A stretch of DNA of 64,000 nucleotides from Acanthosepion pharaonis (GCA_903632075.3 CAHIKZ030002090.1:5239001-5303000), one strand, 5' to 3'; positions 21,534 to 33,790 are shown, counted from the first letter of the stretch. Numbers and translations are program-made. Notes: generated from the sequence alone by a model not told the origin.

Positions 21534-22365
21534 GGGGGATGTGTGTGTGTGTGTGTACATTGAGGGCAACACGAAGCTTAACCCAATCTTTATAGCCTGC
21601 AGATTGCGTTCATGCATGAAAAAGAATCGCCATTCCTTTTTTCACCTCAGTGTTCACTAGCCTGTAAAAAGGTTTGTTGGGGATCCTGGACATCTCCAAT
21701 GCATGTTTTTATGGGCAAATTGAGAATTTTACTTCCTCGATTTATAAACAATATGTCTTTGTTAAACGATGAAAGATTGTGTTCTGCAATTATATCGCTG
21801 TGCGATTACGTTATATTTCTTAGAGTTTAATTCAGATGGTTAATAATTTTGTAGCGTTCCAAACCTTAATTATCTGCACGTGACTCAGCTCTCATTTATC
21901 TAAGAGTAAGACATGCTTCATGTTACAGTCCCGCCTAGAGGCGTAAAACGTGCGTCGATTCGTTGTAGTTAATTTTATCAGAACAACGTCGCGTCTACAC
22001 AGGTTTCCATTTTGCAGATGCAAAATCACTGATACAGTTATACGAATAAGTCAACTATCAAGTAAGACATTAATTCACTTCTCTCTTGCATATCTGATAA
22101 TGTGTATCGGTTTACCTGCCTGAAAAAATTATTCCTGCTTTTATCTTCTAAAAGTATGCTGCTAAAGGGTTTTTTTTTTTTTTCTCTCAAACCGTTAAAC
22201 CTGTGGTTCACCCAGAAACAAAATGTCTCCATATTCCAAGGATGGTAATGTTTGCATTTAAATTTATTTGAACCAATCATTTCAATAATATGAATATTCA
22301 GAACAACCGTTAAAATCCATGAAATTTTCGTCACAACATGTTGTCTACTATAATGAATACATATA
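21501..22365. other. unassigned spacer
   Basis: AT and GT repeats to 21557, then about 800 bases with no recognisable gene. A plus-strand open stretch at 21612-21830 has no domain signature. Confidence 0.3.
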
Positions 22366-22640
22366 TGAAGGATGTGCGGGTGGTGTAATTAATTTATAGA
22401 TGTACAGAATGAGAAATTCCAGTCAGGTTTGTAACATTCACAAATACGTATAAATACTCTTGGGAAAGGTATGAATCTATCTTCTCCCTGCCTATTGGTT
22501 AAATATTAAACTTGTATCTGTAAAAATGTTAATGTAATATTCACTCGCAAAAAAAGGATTATTCTTAGGATATGTTTAGGGTTTAGATAAGCCACAAACG
22601 AATGATAACCCGTAAAATCAGACCAACCAATAAACATAAA
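22366..22640 (+). mobile_element. tRNA-type SINE, degenerate
   Basis: GGATGTGCGGGTGGTGTAAT begins the head. AATTCCAGTCAGGTTTGTAA corresponds to the B-box region, and CTTGGGAAAGGTATGAATC and AATGATAACCCGTAAAATC to the body and tail. Confidence 0.65.
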
Positions 22641-23157
22641 TATATGAAATATGTAAATTTGCCGGGTATATATTTCCATGAATCCAATTATTGTTTGTTT
22701 TTTTTAATAAATATTATGTAAAATTAAAATGTATTAATAATATGAGACACATTGTAATCTACGGTTGATATGTAATGAATTCAGTTTTGATTGGGTGCTT
22801 CCACATCAATGGTCTTTTGTCAAACTAAGTTAATCTTAATGAATCTTTATAAGCTAAATTGTCGAGTAAACGAGCTTGTCCAAAGATCCGTATTCGTGAT
22901 TAACGTGCTCGGCTTTCATTGGCTGCCCAATATATATGATTATATGTTTGACTAAGCTAAGCTATCGTCGTAGAAGTAATGTTTAACTTGTTCAACAAAC
23001 CAGTTTCTAGTGCAATTATTCTGTGTTAACCTACCTTGGTGTCTCTTATAATTTATGTATATTATTTGAAATAGTCGACATATTAATTCTTCAAATAATT
23101 TTATGAATATTTTTCTTACAAAAAATAGAAAATAAACTTGCGATTAAAAGGACAGTA

Positions 23158-23331
23158 CCTATTCATATAGGAGAGGGTGGAATTAGCGACAGTAATTGTT
23201 TAACTCGGCTTGTGAGTTGCGCTTTAAAATATTCTGAGAAAATGTACAGAGTACTGCACAAGGCTCGGACGACTAAAATATTTACGGATTTTAGAAGCTG
23301 TTTACATCAGGCTTCATTGATCGACATTGTG
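23158..23331 (+). other. possible internal exon, unrecognised
   Basis: The frame is open from before 23158 to the GT at 23335. It reads IHIGEGGISDSNCLTRLVSC, ALKYSEKMYRVLHKARTTKI, FTDFRSCLHQASLIDIVQ and then GTAAAAAG, a plausible splice donor after CAG. Composition is less AT-skewed than the flanks. The upstream acceptor (GGACAG before 23157) is weak and I recognise no family. It could equally be chance. Confidence 0.2.
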
Positions 23332-23739
23332 CAGGTAAAAAGAACTTTCGTCGTTCTCTGTGTTTCATGTGTGGGTAGCGAGTACAAATTTATTTCTGTT
23401 TAACACTCATTAGGAGCTTATTTAGATAGAATTATTGCTTTAGTAATAAATTTATTTTCGTCGTGGTTCCTTTTTTACTCCCCATTCACTTTTTGGTTTC
23501 GTCGTTTTCATTGTTTACGTTCGAACGAATCCTTTCTGAAGAAGTTTTTTATAAAGAATGTGCGCCGTCATTTTTAAAAACATATATATCAAACATATAT
23601 GGTGGACTCTCTCTCTCTCGTCGTGTTCGACGTATGAGGGTCAAGACGCTCAATTCCTAGAAACCGATAGCCCAGTCACCATCACATATAATTTGATTCT
23701 AGTGGTGAAGGCGTTGCGCGGAACCAACAAAACATTTTG

Positions 23740-24003
23740 AAGGGCCGAATACAGAGACTTGGTGCACCATGTGCCAAAAGGTCCTTAAACGATCCTCCGC
23801 AGGTTTTGAATTCAGAGTTGTCCTTTCTAGACACTTTGCTAGCCAAGGTTATAGAACCCAGTCTGTCCTGCTATTTAGCCATAGCTGGAGGGAGAAGATT
23901 CATACCTTTCCCAAGGGTATTAGCAAGTAAATAAATGTAATGGATTCGACTGGAATACAAACTTGGATCTCTGATTACTCAATCCACTACTCCACTGTGC
24001 CTC

Positions 24004-24006
<3 letters not shown>
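23740..24006 (-). mobile_element. tRNA-type SINE (second tail family), minus strand
   Basis: The minus strand from 24006 reads GGGAGGCACAGTGGAGTAGT, TGTATTCCAGTCGAATCCAT, CCCTTGGGAAAGGTATGAAT, then AATAGCAGGACAGACTGGG, TTCTATAACCTTGGCTAGC. This matches the plus-strand copy at 15425 block for block. Confidence 0.7.
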
Positions 24007-24009
<3 letters not shown>

Positions 24010-24048
<39 letters not shown>

Positions 24049-24156
24049 CGTCTCACATTATTATTCCTTTTTAGACTTTTTAGTAATTTTATTTTCCTTA
24101 GTTTTTAGAAAAATAAGACAAAAATAAAAAAACGCAATAATGTGATACTGTATCTG

Positions 24157-24243
<87 letters not shown>
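24010..24243. repeat. (AT)n and (AT)n-(GT)n microsatellites
   Basis: AT at 24009-24044; AT then GT at 24171-24243, directly before LINE C. Confidence 0.95.
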
Positions 24244-24245
<2 letters not shown>

Positions 24246-24254
24246 ATTTATCTT

Positions 24255-25190
24255 CTTGGTGCATCAACATCCTGAGGAGGCTGTGTCAGAACGACTGTCA
24301 GCAACACTAAGAAGTTTAATGTTATCGCAGGGGTTCGGCAATGACGCATCTTTTCGCCGTTTCTGTTCCTGCTAGTTTTGGATCTTATCACGAGAACGTC
24401 TATAGGAGACCCAACCTTTGGAATCAAATGAGGCCCTGGAAAGCTAACGGACTTGTCAATGCCACAATACGCGTCATGCAAAGTATGACCAATTGACTCA
24501 ACAGCAACAGTTCCGTGTTTGGTCTTCGGATTACCAAAGTAAAAACCATAGCGGCGCCTATTGCGGAAGCCAAGTTACAACCAGTCTTGTTGGATGACCA
24601 GGCACTGGAATCTGCTGATGAGTTTACCTATCTCGGAAGTAATATCTCACGAAATGGCGAATCGAAGAAAAATGTGGAGAAAAGAATTGGATAAGCTGCA
24701 GGTGTCTTCCAACAAAAGATATCATCTAGCATTTCCTTCAGCCAGGGTACTAAACTCCAGCTGTATAATTCTGTTATCATACCAACGGCAGTCTATACCA
24801 GTTGGACATAGAAGAAAACCAGGAATATCTGCCAGAGAATAAATGTCTTAAACCGACGATGCTTGACGATTATACTTGGGATCTTATGGCGAGAGCACAT
24901 TACTAAATTATAGATCACCAAGAGAGCTGTAATTTATAATCGCAGTGCGGACGCGCAAGTTGATTGGTAATATGTTGCGGATACAATCAACACGACCAGT
25001 GAGGACCTCTTTGGAGTGGAAGCTGGATGGCGAGGAGTATATGGAATATCATTCAAGACCTGGAGATAGACCGCAGAGAAGGGCCTAGATGAGAAAGGGA
25101 TGACTGGAGGAGAGCTGTAGAACAAGCCCAGGATCTTCCTCGATGGAGAGCTCTTCATGCCCAATGTTCCATAGAGAACGAGAGGAACTA
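24255..25190 (+). mobile_element. LINE family C (RTE-like), 5'-truncated
   Basis: The plus strand shows, with frame changes: KKFNVIAGVRQGDASF (RT block G-V-R-Q-G-D), RVWSSDYQSKNHSGA-like text, DDQALESADEFTYLGSNISR, a shifted VFQQKISSSISF, LQLYNSVIIPTAVYTSWT, INVLNRRCLTIILGILWREH, then KLIGNMLRIQSTRPVRTSLE and CPMFHRERE. This is the RT thumb and C-terminal end of an APE-type LINE (pattern F-T-Y-L-G-S-x-I-S-x-x-G ... L-Y-x-x-x-x-x-P-T-A-x-Y). The YADD segment is deleted. The 3' end (AACTAACTAATATATA) runs into an AT array. A second 3' end of this family is at 38870-39022. Confidence 0.8.
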
Positions 25191-25192
25191 AC

Positions 25193-25246
25193 TAATATAT
25201 ATATATATATATATATATAGATAGAGAGAGAGAGAGAGAGAGATAG
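25193..25246. repeat. (AT)n-(AG)n microsatellite at LINE C 3' end
   Basis: Begins within the last bases of LINE C; it may have grown from the element's own TA-rich tail. Confidence 0.9.
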
Positions 25247-25249
25247 CGT

Positions 25250-26035
25250 CTTACATTATTATACCTTTTAATTGTAATTTTTGTAAAACTAAAAGGATTT
25301 GTAAAATTATTTACAGTATTAACATGCCGGATATTCCCCTAATCACTTACCCACTGACTACTACTTTTTCAAGCATTTTGGCAATTTTTATACCAAAAGA
25401 CATTCCGTTGCAAAGAAGATGCAGAAACTGCGTTCAATGTTTTCTTGGTGTCCAAACCTTTATTTTTATCGTAAAGTCATAAACAAAGTTGTAACTCGAT
25501 AGCAGAAATGTATATATGTGCAGGGTTCCCATTTTAACTGTTTAATTTTACTGTTTAAGTACATTAATTCAGGAGTAAAAGTTGATTGTCTAATCAGACG
25601 TTATTTTACAAACAACCTAATATATGTTTTGTCTGAAGTAGCTGAAAAACTTCTCTCGGGTGTGGTCCTCATAATATGTCACAATTTATGCAATTTTTTG
25701 ACAGTCAAAAACTTTGACAGAAATTATGACTTCATCTTAAATATCGCAATTAAGAATAAACATGACTTCCTACATTAACAAATAATCTCATAACAGATCT
25801 GACTGCTACAATTATGGTCGATATTTTTTGGATTCGAATAAAAATCATATTTTCAGAAATTATCTGCATATGTCAACGTTCTTGACTTTAATAATTTCAT
25901 TATTTTTTTTAATTTATTTTTCTTGGTGGTGAGCTTCATGTTTGCCCACCGGACGAAATCGCATGATGTCACTGGTGACGCCCATATAGCAAAAGTTGTT
26001 CTGGGAAATTGCCGTTTGATTATTTGACAGATGGC
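25250..26035. other. unassigned spacer
   Basis: About 790 bases. An 86-codon open stretch at 25518-25778 has no recognisable domain and is AT-rich. Confidence 0.3.
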
Positions 26036-26059
26036 TGTATGGTTGTATACACATAAAAC

Positions 26060-26657
<598 letters not shown>

Positions 26658-26659
26658 CC

Positions 26660-27115
26660 TGTGGCGTAATCAGCCTCACAACTATAATAATATATGAGTG
26701 AGTGCTGGCATGTTTCCTGCTCGAACATAATGTTTTTGGTTATTTGGAGATGTTTTTGGATGTAGTTCGATGTGCGAACTTTTTTGCATTCCCTGTTGTA
26801 TGTTTTATGTGTACGGGAATCCATATATTGCTACATTCAAGAAACTTATCAAAAGAGCATGGGAGAGTGAAGAACTTATGATAAAAAAAAATCCAGTACT
26901 GTAATTTATCAAACATGCGTAATCTCAACATTTCTTTTCAAGAGTGAGATGTGAACCTTGTATGCTGGTCAGAAGAGGATATTTAATAATTTTCACATGA
27001 GTTGTTTAAGAATATTTTAAAAATAAAATGGCAATATAGGGTCCCGGATACAGAATTTCTCAGGAGAACTGGCATTCAGTCACTGTTTCTCATCCCGCGG
27101 TCTCGGCGTCACAGG
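26660..27115. other. unassigned spacer
   Basis: No gene or family recognised. Confidence 0.3.
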
Positions 27116-27119
27116 TCGC

Positions 27120-27395
27120 TTGAGCACTTTAGTGCGCATGAATAACTGCAGAATTGCCAAACACATACTTTAAGGGGGAACTGTTTGAGGACATGCGTAA
27201 GGTTGGACCACCCAAGTTTCGCTTCAAGGACCACAGTAAAACGTCCATGATGTATTTTTCTATCAATATTGCGAACTGGGATGCAGTTGCCCGGGATCGA
27301 GTGGGGTGGAGAGCTGCTGTTTAGGATCATAGCGTCCAGCGCGCCGTAAAGGCTAAACAGACGAAAATGCCCCACGGTGGATGACTGCACAGTAT
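27120..27395 (+). mobile_element. LINE family E, C-terminal fragment
   Basis: The plus strand reads RMNNCRIAKHIL, a one-base shift, then GELFEDMRKVGPPKFRFKDH, SKTSMMYFSINIANWDAVAR, DRVGWRAAV, a stop, and DHSVQRAVKAKQTKMPHGG. The pattern (Y)GEL..GKR.VG.P..R(Y/F)KD ... L....(I/D)..W...A.DR..WR is the C-terminal end common in invertebrate APE-type LINEs. No RT is present upstream, so this is a 5'-truncated insertion. Confidence 0.7.
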
Positions 27396-27497
27396 TCTAC
27401 TACAGTGAGTGTTGTTGTACAGTGGTCTATCGTGCAATGGTTGTTTTAGCCATGAGCCGCGCTGTGTTTATATTCCGCTGCCGACTGTCGTCATGTG

Positions 27498-27503
27498 TAT
27501 GTG

Positions 27504-27553
<50 letters not shown>

Positions 27554-27568
27554 CGCGTGTGTGTGTAC
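27498..27568. repeat. (GT)n microsatellite
   Basis: About 60 GT bases with a GTGCGTGCGCGTG end. Confidence 0.95.
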
Positions 27569-27569
27569 T

Positions 27570-29085
27570 TGGCTCGAGAGAGAGGTAAATCTTTTTTAGC
27601 AATTAGTGTAATCACTGGTAAAATAAGGACTGCCTAATAAATAAAACAGATTCTATTCGATTCATTCAGTCCTCTTTCAAACCAGTTTTCAGATTATTTT
27701 TCTGAACATGAAATTACAGGAATATGACTGATGTCACGAAAATGTCTCCAGCAGATCCAGCGTTAAATGTCAAATTCCCTTTGGAATGAATCACCTCATT
27801 CCTGCATCGGCATCAGCGCCATCATTATCGCTATAATTACAATAACACCATGCTTTGTTGTAAGATTTCGTAGCCCAGTATAGGAGCGATTTGCATTTCT
27901 ATGTTGGAGAGAGTGGTGTATTCGGTGGAAATTTCGGACTTCCTAATTTTTCCTCGTTCTTTTTTTTTTTTTTTTTTTTTTGACGTTTAATTCAGCGATT
28001 TTGACTTCTGATACAATCTATGTCCTCATGACGCCTCATTTCTTAATGATGGCGGTTGAATGAACAGGTGATGGCGGGGCCTCTCAAAGATTTCTCGCAT
28101 CACTTCAATGCGGTTCAAGTTCTCTGCTGATCAGTGACAAGTTCACTGAATAAATTTTTAAATGATGATAAAACTGGCATTGTCTTTTCGTGTAAGCCAA
28201 CCTACAGGTTTTTTCATCAAATTTGATGCTGAATCCAGAAATCAAGTCCATTTTTACTGCTTGGTATCACATTTGGCTCAACAGAACTTGAGTATTTTAA
28301 TGACTATTTTTATCCAAATTGCCTGTAATATTCTAATTAATTCATGTAAAAAACATGCATATCAATGAATACGTGATTGCTCAAAAACCTGGTTTTTATA
28401 TTATGATTATTCATCATGACAAAGACAGTGTAATTGTATTGTTCTAATTTATGAATGGAAACAATATAAAGGCCTTGGAATATAATCATTTTATATCGTC
28501 TGTATCAATCATTCGTAATATAAGCTTGAATGTGTCAGTGATATCATCTAGTTCTGAAGTGAATAAATCTATGGTGCTTTATTTTATTTTTTTAATTGTT
28601 TCTTATTCAGAATTTAGTTGATTAACATGTTTAAATGTAAAAAAAAAACCAATTCTTCGTGATTAGTAAAGTTATACTAGTCCGCTAATCCACGCAAAAA
28701 TCTAGGAAAGTTTTCTAGGTTCAAGTCATATTAAAACTATATTGCATAAAAAAAATTGCGGAGAGGAGAAACGTGTGTTTTTTTAAGGATATGTGTTAAA
28801 TGTGACTGGCAACGGGGCAAGTAGACATAAAGGAAAATCGAATGATCTATGACGACTAATTACTCTCAATATTCGGATTTTTAATAACTTACTGCGTTAT
28901 AATTATTTCGAATTTCCGAAGTTGGGTTTTATTTTACACTAAGACCGTGTTTTAGCTTCAAACAAGCATTCTAGTGACCGAACCCAATTATGACCATATT
29001 TATACTATTTTCCCCCAATCCAATGAGAGTTATTGAATGAGGTTGTTTTATAGACGTAAGAGGGGGAGGTAATCAATACAGATTA
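27570..29085. other. unassigned spacer
   Basis: About 1.5 kb with a 23-base poly-T at 27959. A 68-codon open stretch at 28162-28368 has no recognisable domain. Confidence 0.3.
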
Positions 29086-29086
29086 T

Positions 29087-29240
29087 ATATATATATATAA
29101 GTGAACATTGAAGTGAACACTCAGAGGCGACAGGCTGTTTCATGCTAGATACAATCGTCAGGCCGCCTGACGATTGCGTCTAACATGAAACAGCCTGTCG
29201 CCACTGAGTGCTGACATCAATGTTCACTTTTATGTTCACT
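29087..29240. mobile_element. palindrome with a hammerhead-ribozyme-like core on each strand
   Basis: The centre is at 29163 (GTCAGGCCGCCTGAC); arms reach AGTGAACATTGA at 29100 and its complement near 29226. Minus-strand core: CTGACGA (plus 29155-29161), a 13-base stem II region, GAAAC (plus 29137-29141), ACA-GCC-TGT as a 3-bp stem III with 3-base loop, the cleavage triplet GTC (plus 29129-29131), and GCC pairing with GGC just before CTGACGA as stem I. The plus strand has the same core at 29167-29199 with a weaker stem I (2 bp). A very short stem III is known for hammerheads in Penelope-like elements; whether this one cleaves is untested. Confidence 0.6.
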
Positions 29241-29322
29241 TTTATATTTATATTTACATACGCTCTGTCTCTGATATTGAGCTCTTTATCCATAAATATA
29301 CCACATCTTAAAACTATATTTC

Positions 29323-29324
<2 letters not shown>

Positions 29325-29396
<72 letters not shown>
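29325..29396. repeat. (AT)n microsatellite
   Basis: About 70 bases of AT just before LINE A. Confidence 0.95.
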
Positions 29397-29404
<8 letters not shown>

Positions 29405-29419
29405 TACAGAGAAAGATAA

Positions 29420-32400
29420 CAGGTGCCGCTAAACTTGAAGATGTTGAGATTGTATTGATCGGAGAGTTTATCTCATGAAGCAGCGACCCTCAGGAAGAAG
29501 CTGTCCGAATGAAACTTCCTCCTTACGAATCAAATATGAAGGCCATGAGAATAATTCTACGCTATATACTTGACATGGCAGGTCTTAACTGTGAAGATCT
29601 GAACTGGTGGAAGTAAGCAATGTAGCTCGTCAGCTACTTGGAATTGATCCTTCGTCCGGTAAGGAAAGACATGGCCGGCTGATGTCACCTGAACATCATT
29701 CAGCGACTGTTCACATCACACAAAAAAATAGTTTCAGGGTTATGGAATGTCAAAATTCAAAATCGATGTGGTCACTTAAATACGTAAAACATGAAATCGA
29801 TAGCTTAAATGCTAATATTTTAGGCATATGTGAAACAAGGTGAGCAAACACAGGGTCATATATGCAGGCGAATAGAAAAAATAAGAGAGGAGTAGGATTC
29901 ATATTAAATCAAGATATGAAGAAATCTGTTCTGGAATACTATCAACTATGTGACAGAATTGTTGTAAGTAAAGCAATTGTTGTAAAATGAAAGGGACGTC
30001 ATTTCATATAACAATTGTAGTTGTATATGCTTCGACAACACAGAGTACGGAAGAAGATGTTAAAGAGTTTTATCGGACACTAGAAAATACCACAGCTCAA
30101 TGTAAACAATAACAAATAACAATCGTCATAGACTTGAATGCCATAGTAGGAAAGAAACGCGATGGTAAAATTCGGACGGGGAACTCGTAATGAACGCGGA
30201 GAAAAATGAATCTAATAGTGCATGGCGAACGACCATTAGTAGCCAAGACGTTTATAGATATGGAGAAGCCCAGGAAGTGAAATTAAAAACTAAATCGACT
30301 ATATAACTATCAATAAGAGATTAGGAAATGAAGTTTTTTTTTCTGTAAAACATAATTATATGTCAGCTATAAAAGCGACCACTTGACAGTTTAACGTTAC
30401 ATAGGAGGTGGTCGCTCGTCAAAGCGGACGAAAGCAGCTCCCAAACTGCAATACAACAGATTACTGTACACGGGCAGCGTTAAAAGCAGATACAATAAAT
30501 TAAATAAGAATGGAAATTAGAAGTAGGACATATTAAGGGAAACGTTATTAATATTAGCAAATGTGATCATCCTTAAGAAAACTAAACAAGAACAGACGGT
30601 ATGGATGACAGATGAAATTCTTGACTTGATGAAAAGGGAACAGCGAACAATTCCAAGTTATGATACATAATATAGGACACTGCACGAAGAAATTAGACAC
30701 AAATTCAGACAGGCATAAGAGTAATGGTTCAACAAAACGTGTGCAGAAATAGAGATAATGAGTATCACCAATACAGCAGTTATGCATAAAAGAATAAGAG
30801 AAATAACAAAACAAAAGAAATACTCGTCAACAGGATGTACAAAATCAAAAGTCGAAACGTTGATATTTAGAAAAAGAAAAAATATTTCAAAGATGGAACG
30901 AATATATCGAGATCTCTTTCACAGCGAAAGAGGTAACTCTAAATGCACAAAAAATATGGAAGGACCAGAAATATTTAAGTCCGAATGAAATCAGCACTAG
31001 TCAAACTGAACAAGAACAAGGCAGCAGGGCTGGATGGAATTTTAATGAAGCTGCAGGAGCATTAGATGATTTGGGCAGTGACAAAATTGCAAACATTTAT
31101 GACGGTGGTGATATAAATATACTACAGTGCTGATATACCGGAAGACCTAAGTAGATCTACTTTTCATAGCACTGCTTAAGAAGCCAGATGCAAACGAATG
31201 TGAACTCCAGCTGACAATCTGCCTAATGAGAAAACTTATGACCAGAATTCTAATGAATAGAGCGCGTAACAAAATCAAACCGGGAAAAGAACGAGAAAAG
31301 TGATGTTTTGATAAATACACTGGAACGAGGAAAACGATATTTATGCTAAGAATTATATCTGAAAGAAGAATACAAATGTAAAAGGAAGTATACTTATGTT
31401 TCATAGATTATACATAATTGTTTGATGAAGGATATTATATTAATAACTGTGTGAAATTTTAAGTAACATGGATTTATTTCTGAAGGATATTAGAACAATA
31501 CAGAACTTGTACTGGAAGCAACCCTCTTGCATAGAGATTCAGTAATTCAGTAAAAAGAAAAAATGTAAAAAAAAAAGGATGCATATTCACACCGGACTTA
31601 TTCAAGTGAGACGTTTTTAAAAGAATTAGAAGTCCTACCAGGATTCATTTAATAGAATGGTGGTAAGACAAGGATGTATATTCTCACCGGACCTATTCAA
31701 GTGAAATGATTCTGGAAGAATTTCATGTCCTACCAGGATTTATTTAATAGAATGGGGTGTAAGACAAGGATGTATATTCTATCCGGACTTATTCAAGTGA
31801 AACGATTCTGAGAGAATGAGAAGTCTTAGGAGGATTCTTTTAATAGAAATGGGTGTAAGATAACGATGAGTATTCACACCGGACTTATTCAAGTTTGACT
31901 ATTCTAAGATAATTAGAAGTCCTACCAAGATGTATTTAATAGAAAGGGGTGTAAGTCAACGATGTATATTCTGAACGGATTTTTTCAAGTGAGACGATTC
32001 TAAGAGAAAAACAAGTTTTACCAGGATTCAGTTAATAGAAAGGGGTGTAAGACAAGGATCTATATTCACACGGGACTTATTCAAGTGAAACGATTCTGAA
32101 AGTATTAGAAGTCCTACCTGGATTCATTTAATAGAAATGGGTGTAAAACAAGGAATATATATTCTCGTCGAAATTATTCAAGTGAGAGGTTTCTAAAATA
32201 ATTAGAAGTCCTACCAGGATTCATTTAATCGAATGGGGTGCAAGACAAGTATGTATATTCTAACCGGACTTATTCAAATGAAACGTTTCAAAGAGAAGTA
32301 GATGTCCTACCACGATTCATTTAATAGAAAGGGGTGTAAGACAAGGATGGATATTCGCACCGGACTTATTCAAGTGAGACGTTTCTAAGAGAATTAGAAC

Positions 32401-33090
32401 TCCTACCAGGATTCATTTAATAGAAGCGGGTGTAAGACAACGATATATATTCACATGGGACTTTTTCAAGTCATTTGTTTCTAAGAGAATTAGAAGTCCT
32501 ACCAGGATTCATTTAATAGAAAAGCGTGTAAGACTAGGATGTATATTCCCACCGGACTTATTCAAGTGAGTCTTTTCTAAGAGAATTAGATTTTCTACCA
32601 AGATTCATTAGTAGCGGTCACAATCTTTCCTATGTAAGATATGCAAATGTCACAGGATTGTAAATTGCAGCCACTCCCACAGAAGGTAGTAAAGGAATGT
32701 GAGAAGAAATAATTAAGTATCAATGGTAATAATACAGAATGTATGGTTGTTAGCACAAAATACGATGTATGAATAGAAAACGCAACAATCAAGCAGTTAT
32801 ATACATTTAAATATCTTGAAAATGCGACACCGATATCTGAAAGCGCATTAGAACAACAAAAGATGCCTTTCAAAGGTTAAGCAAAATATTCAGATACAGG
32901 AAATTTTCGTTAGAATCAAAAGAATGTGTATTGGACTGTTATGTGATGTCGGGAATGAAGGCGGGAGAAACTACTCATAGATGAAAAAGAGACTTGATTA
33001 AAAAGAAAAGGCGTTCTACGGAAGGGTTTTGGGAATACCATGGACAGAAAATGTGAGCAAAAATGTTAGAGAAAATGGAAACACAAAGAA
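29420..33090 (+). mobile_element. LINE family A (APE-type), long decayed copy with an expanded RT segment
   Basis: Order on the plus strand: an AP-endonuclease remnant at 29740-30360 (VKHEIDSLNANILGICETRW, then KRGVGFILNQDMKKSVLEY, KIPQLNVN and a degraded nuclease core); a linker; RT start near 31000 (VKLNKNKAAGLDGILMKL); LRSQMQTN-type text; LYWKQPSC at 31510; a tandem array of the G-V-R-Q-G-C block (31565-32615); then RT end text (KECEKK, LSINGNNTECMVVSTKYDV, FKYLENATPI) and FYGRVLGIPWTENVSKN to 33070. Dozens of stops and shifts make it inactive. The YADD box is missing: text jumps from the array to the post-YADD region. A second, younger piece follows at 33090. Confidence 0.85.
31565..32615 (+). 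repeat. 96-bp tandem array (11 copies) derived from RT coding sequence
   Basis: The anchor C-TTATTCAAGTG recurs at 31599, 31694, 31790, 31886, 31982, 32078, 32174, 32270, 32366, 32462 and 32558, a spacing of 95-96 bases. Each unit reads GTGTAAGACAAGGATGTATA, TTCACACCGGACTTATTCAA, then GAATTAGAAGTCCTACCAGG and ATTCATTTAATAGAA. The translation approximates GVRQGCIFTPDLF, then E-L-E-V-L-P-G-F-I, the block before YADD in LINE A (compare GRGVRQRHVFSLDLFN at 48000). Units differ by about 5-15%. Confidence 0.9.
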
Positions 33091-33790
33091 GAATTATACT
33101 TAGCAGTCAGAGGATGAGCCCGAAATGCGATTTGAAGGTCTGGAACACTAGAATCAAGCAGACGCGGAAGTTTAAATATCTGGAATCGTCTTGACAGAGG
33201 ACGGTAAGTGCGACACTGAGATCCGTAGCCATATTGAGATGACCAAGGACACATTCCAAAAGCTGGGCACAGTACTACGAGACAGGATGATTTCTTTGGT
33301 AACAAAGAAAAGAATACTGAACTGTTATGTGACTTCTATCCTTGTTTACGGCAGCGAATGTTAGACGATTTCTTCAAAGATGAAGGGACTCTAGGCGACA
33401 GAGATGTGGTTCTACAGAAGAATGCTAAGGATATCATGGACCGAGCCTTTGAGCAACGATGAGGTCTTAGAGAGGTTGCAAACAAGGAGTAGGCTTATAC
33501 TTAACATCAGGAAGAGGCAGCTGAAGTTTCTTGGACACATAATGAGGAAGGAGCGCCTAGAGAATTTGATACTCACAGGTCGAATAGAGGGAAAGAGAGG
33601 CAAGGGAAAAGAACTCGTGACATACCTGGTGGACTTAAGCAAGTGGATGATAGAACGTGGTCTGGGGGAGGAGGCAGAGGGAAGAAAGTTGAGAACTGCA
33701 AGGGATAGAGGGGGTGGAGAGCGATGATCGCCTACGTCCTGAAAGGACATGGCACATAAATAGAAAGAGACTCAGAAAAAGGACAACTAG
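33090..33790 (+). mobile_element. LINE family A, 3'-terminal piece (younger copy)
   Basis: It starts at RMSPKCDLKVWNTRIKQTRK, continues FKYLESS, GKCDTEIRSHIEMTKDTFQK-like text, NKEKNTELLCDFYPCLRQRM, then an intact 107-codon frame WFYRRMLRISWTEPLSNDEV, LERLQTRSRLILNIRKRQLK, FLGHIMRKERLENLILTGRI and EGKRGKGKELVTYLVDLSKW. The end is at AYVLKGHGT (33755). It repeats the block already present at 33010-33090 (GIPWTENVSK), so it is a separate insertion or a duplication joined to the preceding copy. Confidence 0.8.

Noticed and set aside
25518..25778. 86-codon plus-strand frame
   Set aside because: AT-rich, no recognised motif, no splice-site or terminal context; not supported as a gene.
27109..27390. 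93-codon minus-strand frame
   Set aside because: It is the antisense shadow of the plus-strand LINE E C-terminus, which carries the recognisable motifs.
31565..32615. CRISPR-like array
   Set aside because: The whole 96-base unit is repeated, with no unique spacers; it is a tandem minisatellite of LINE coding sequence in a eukaryotic context.
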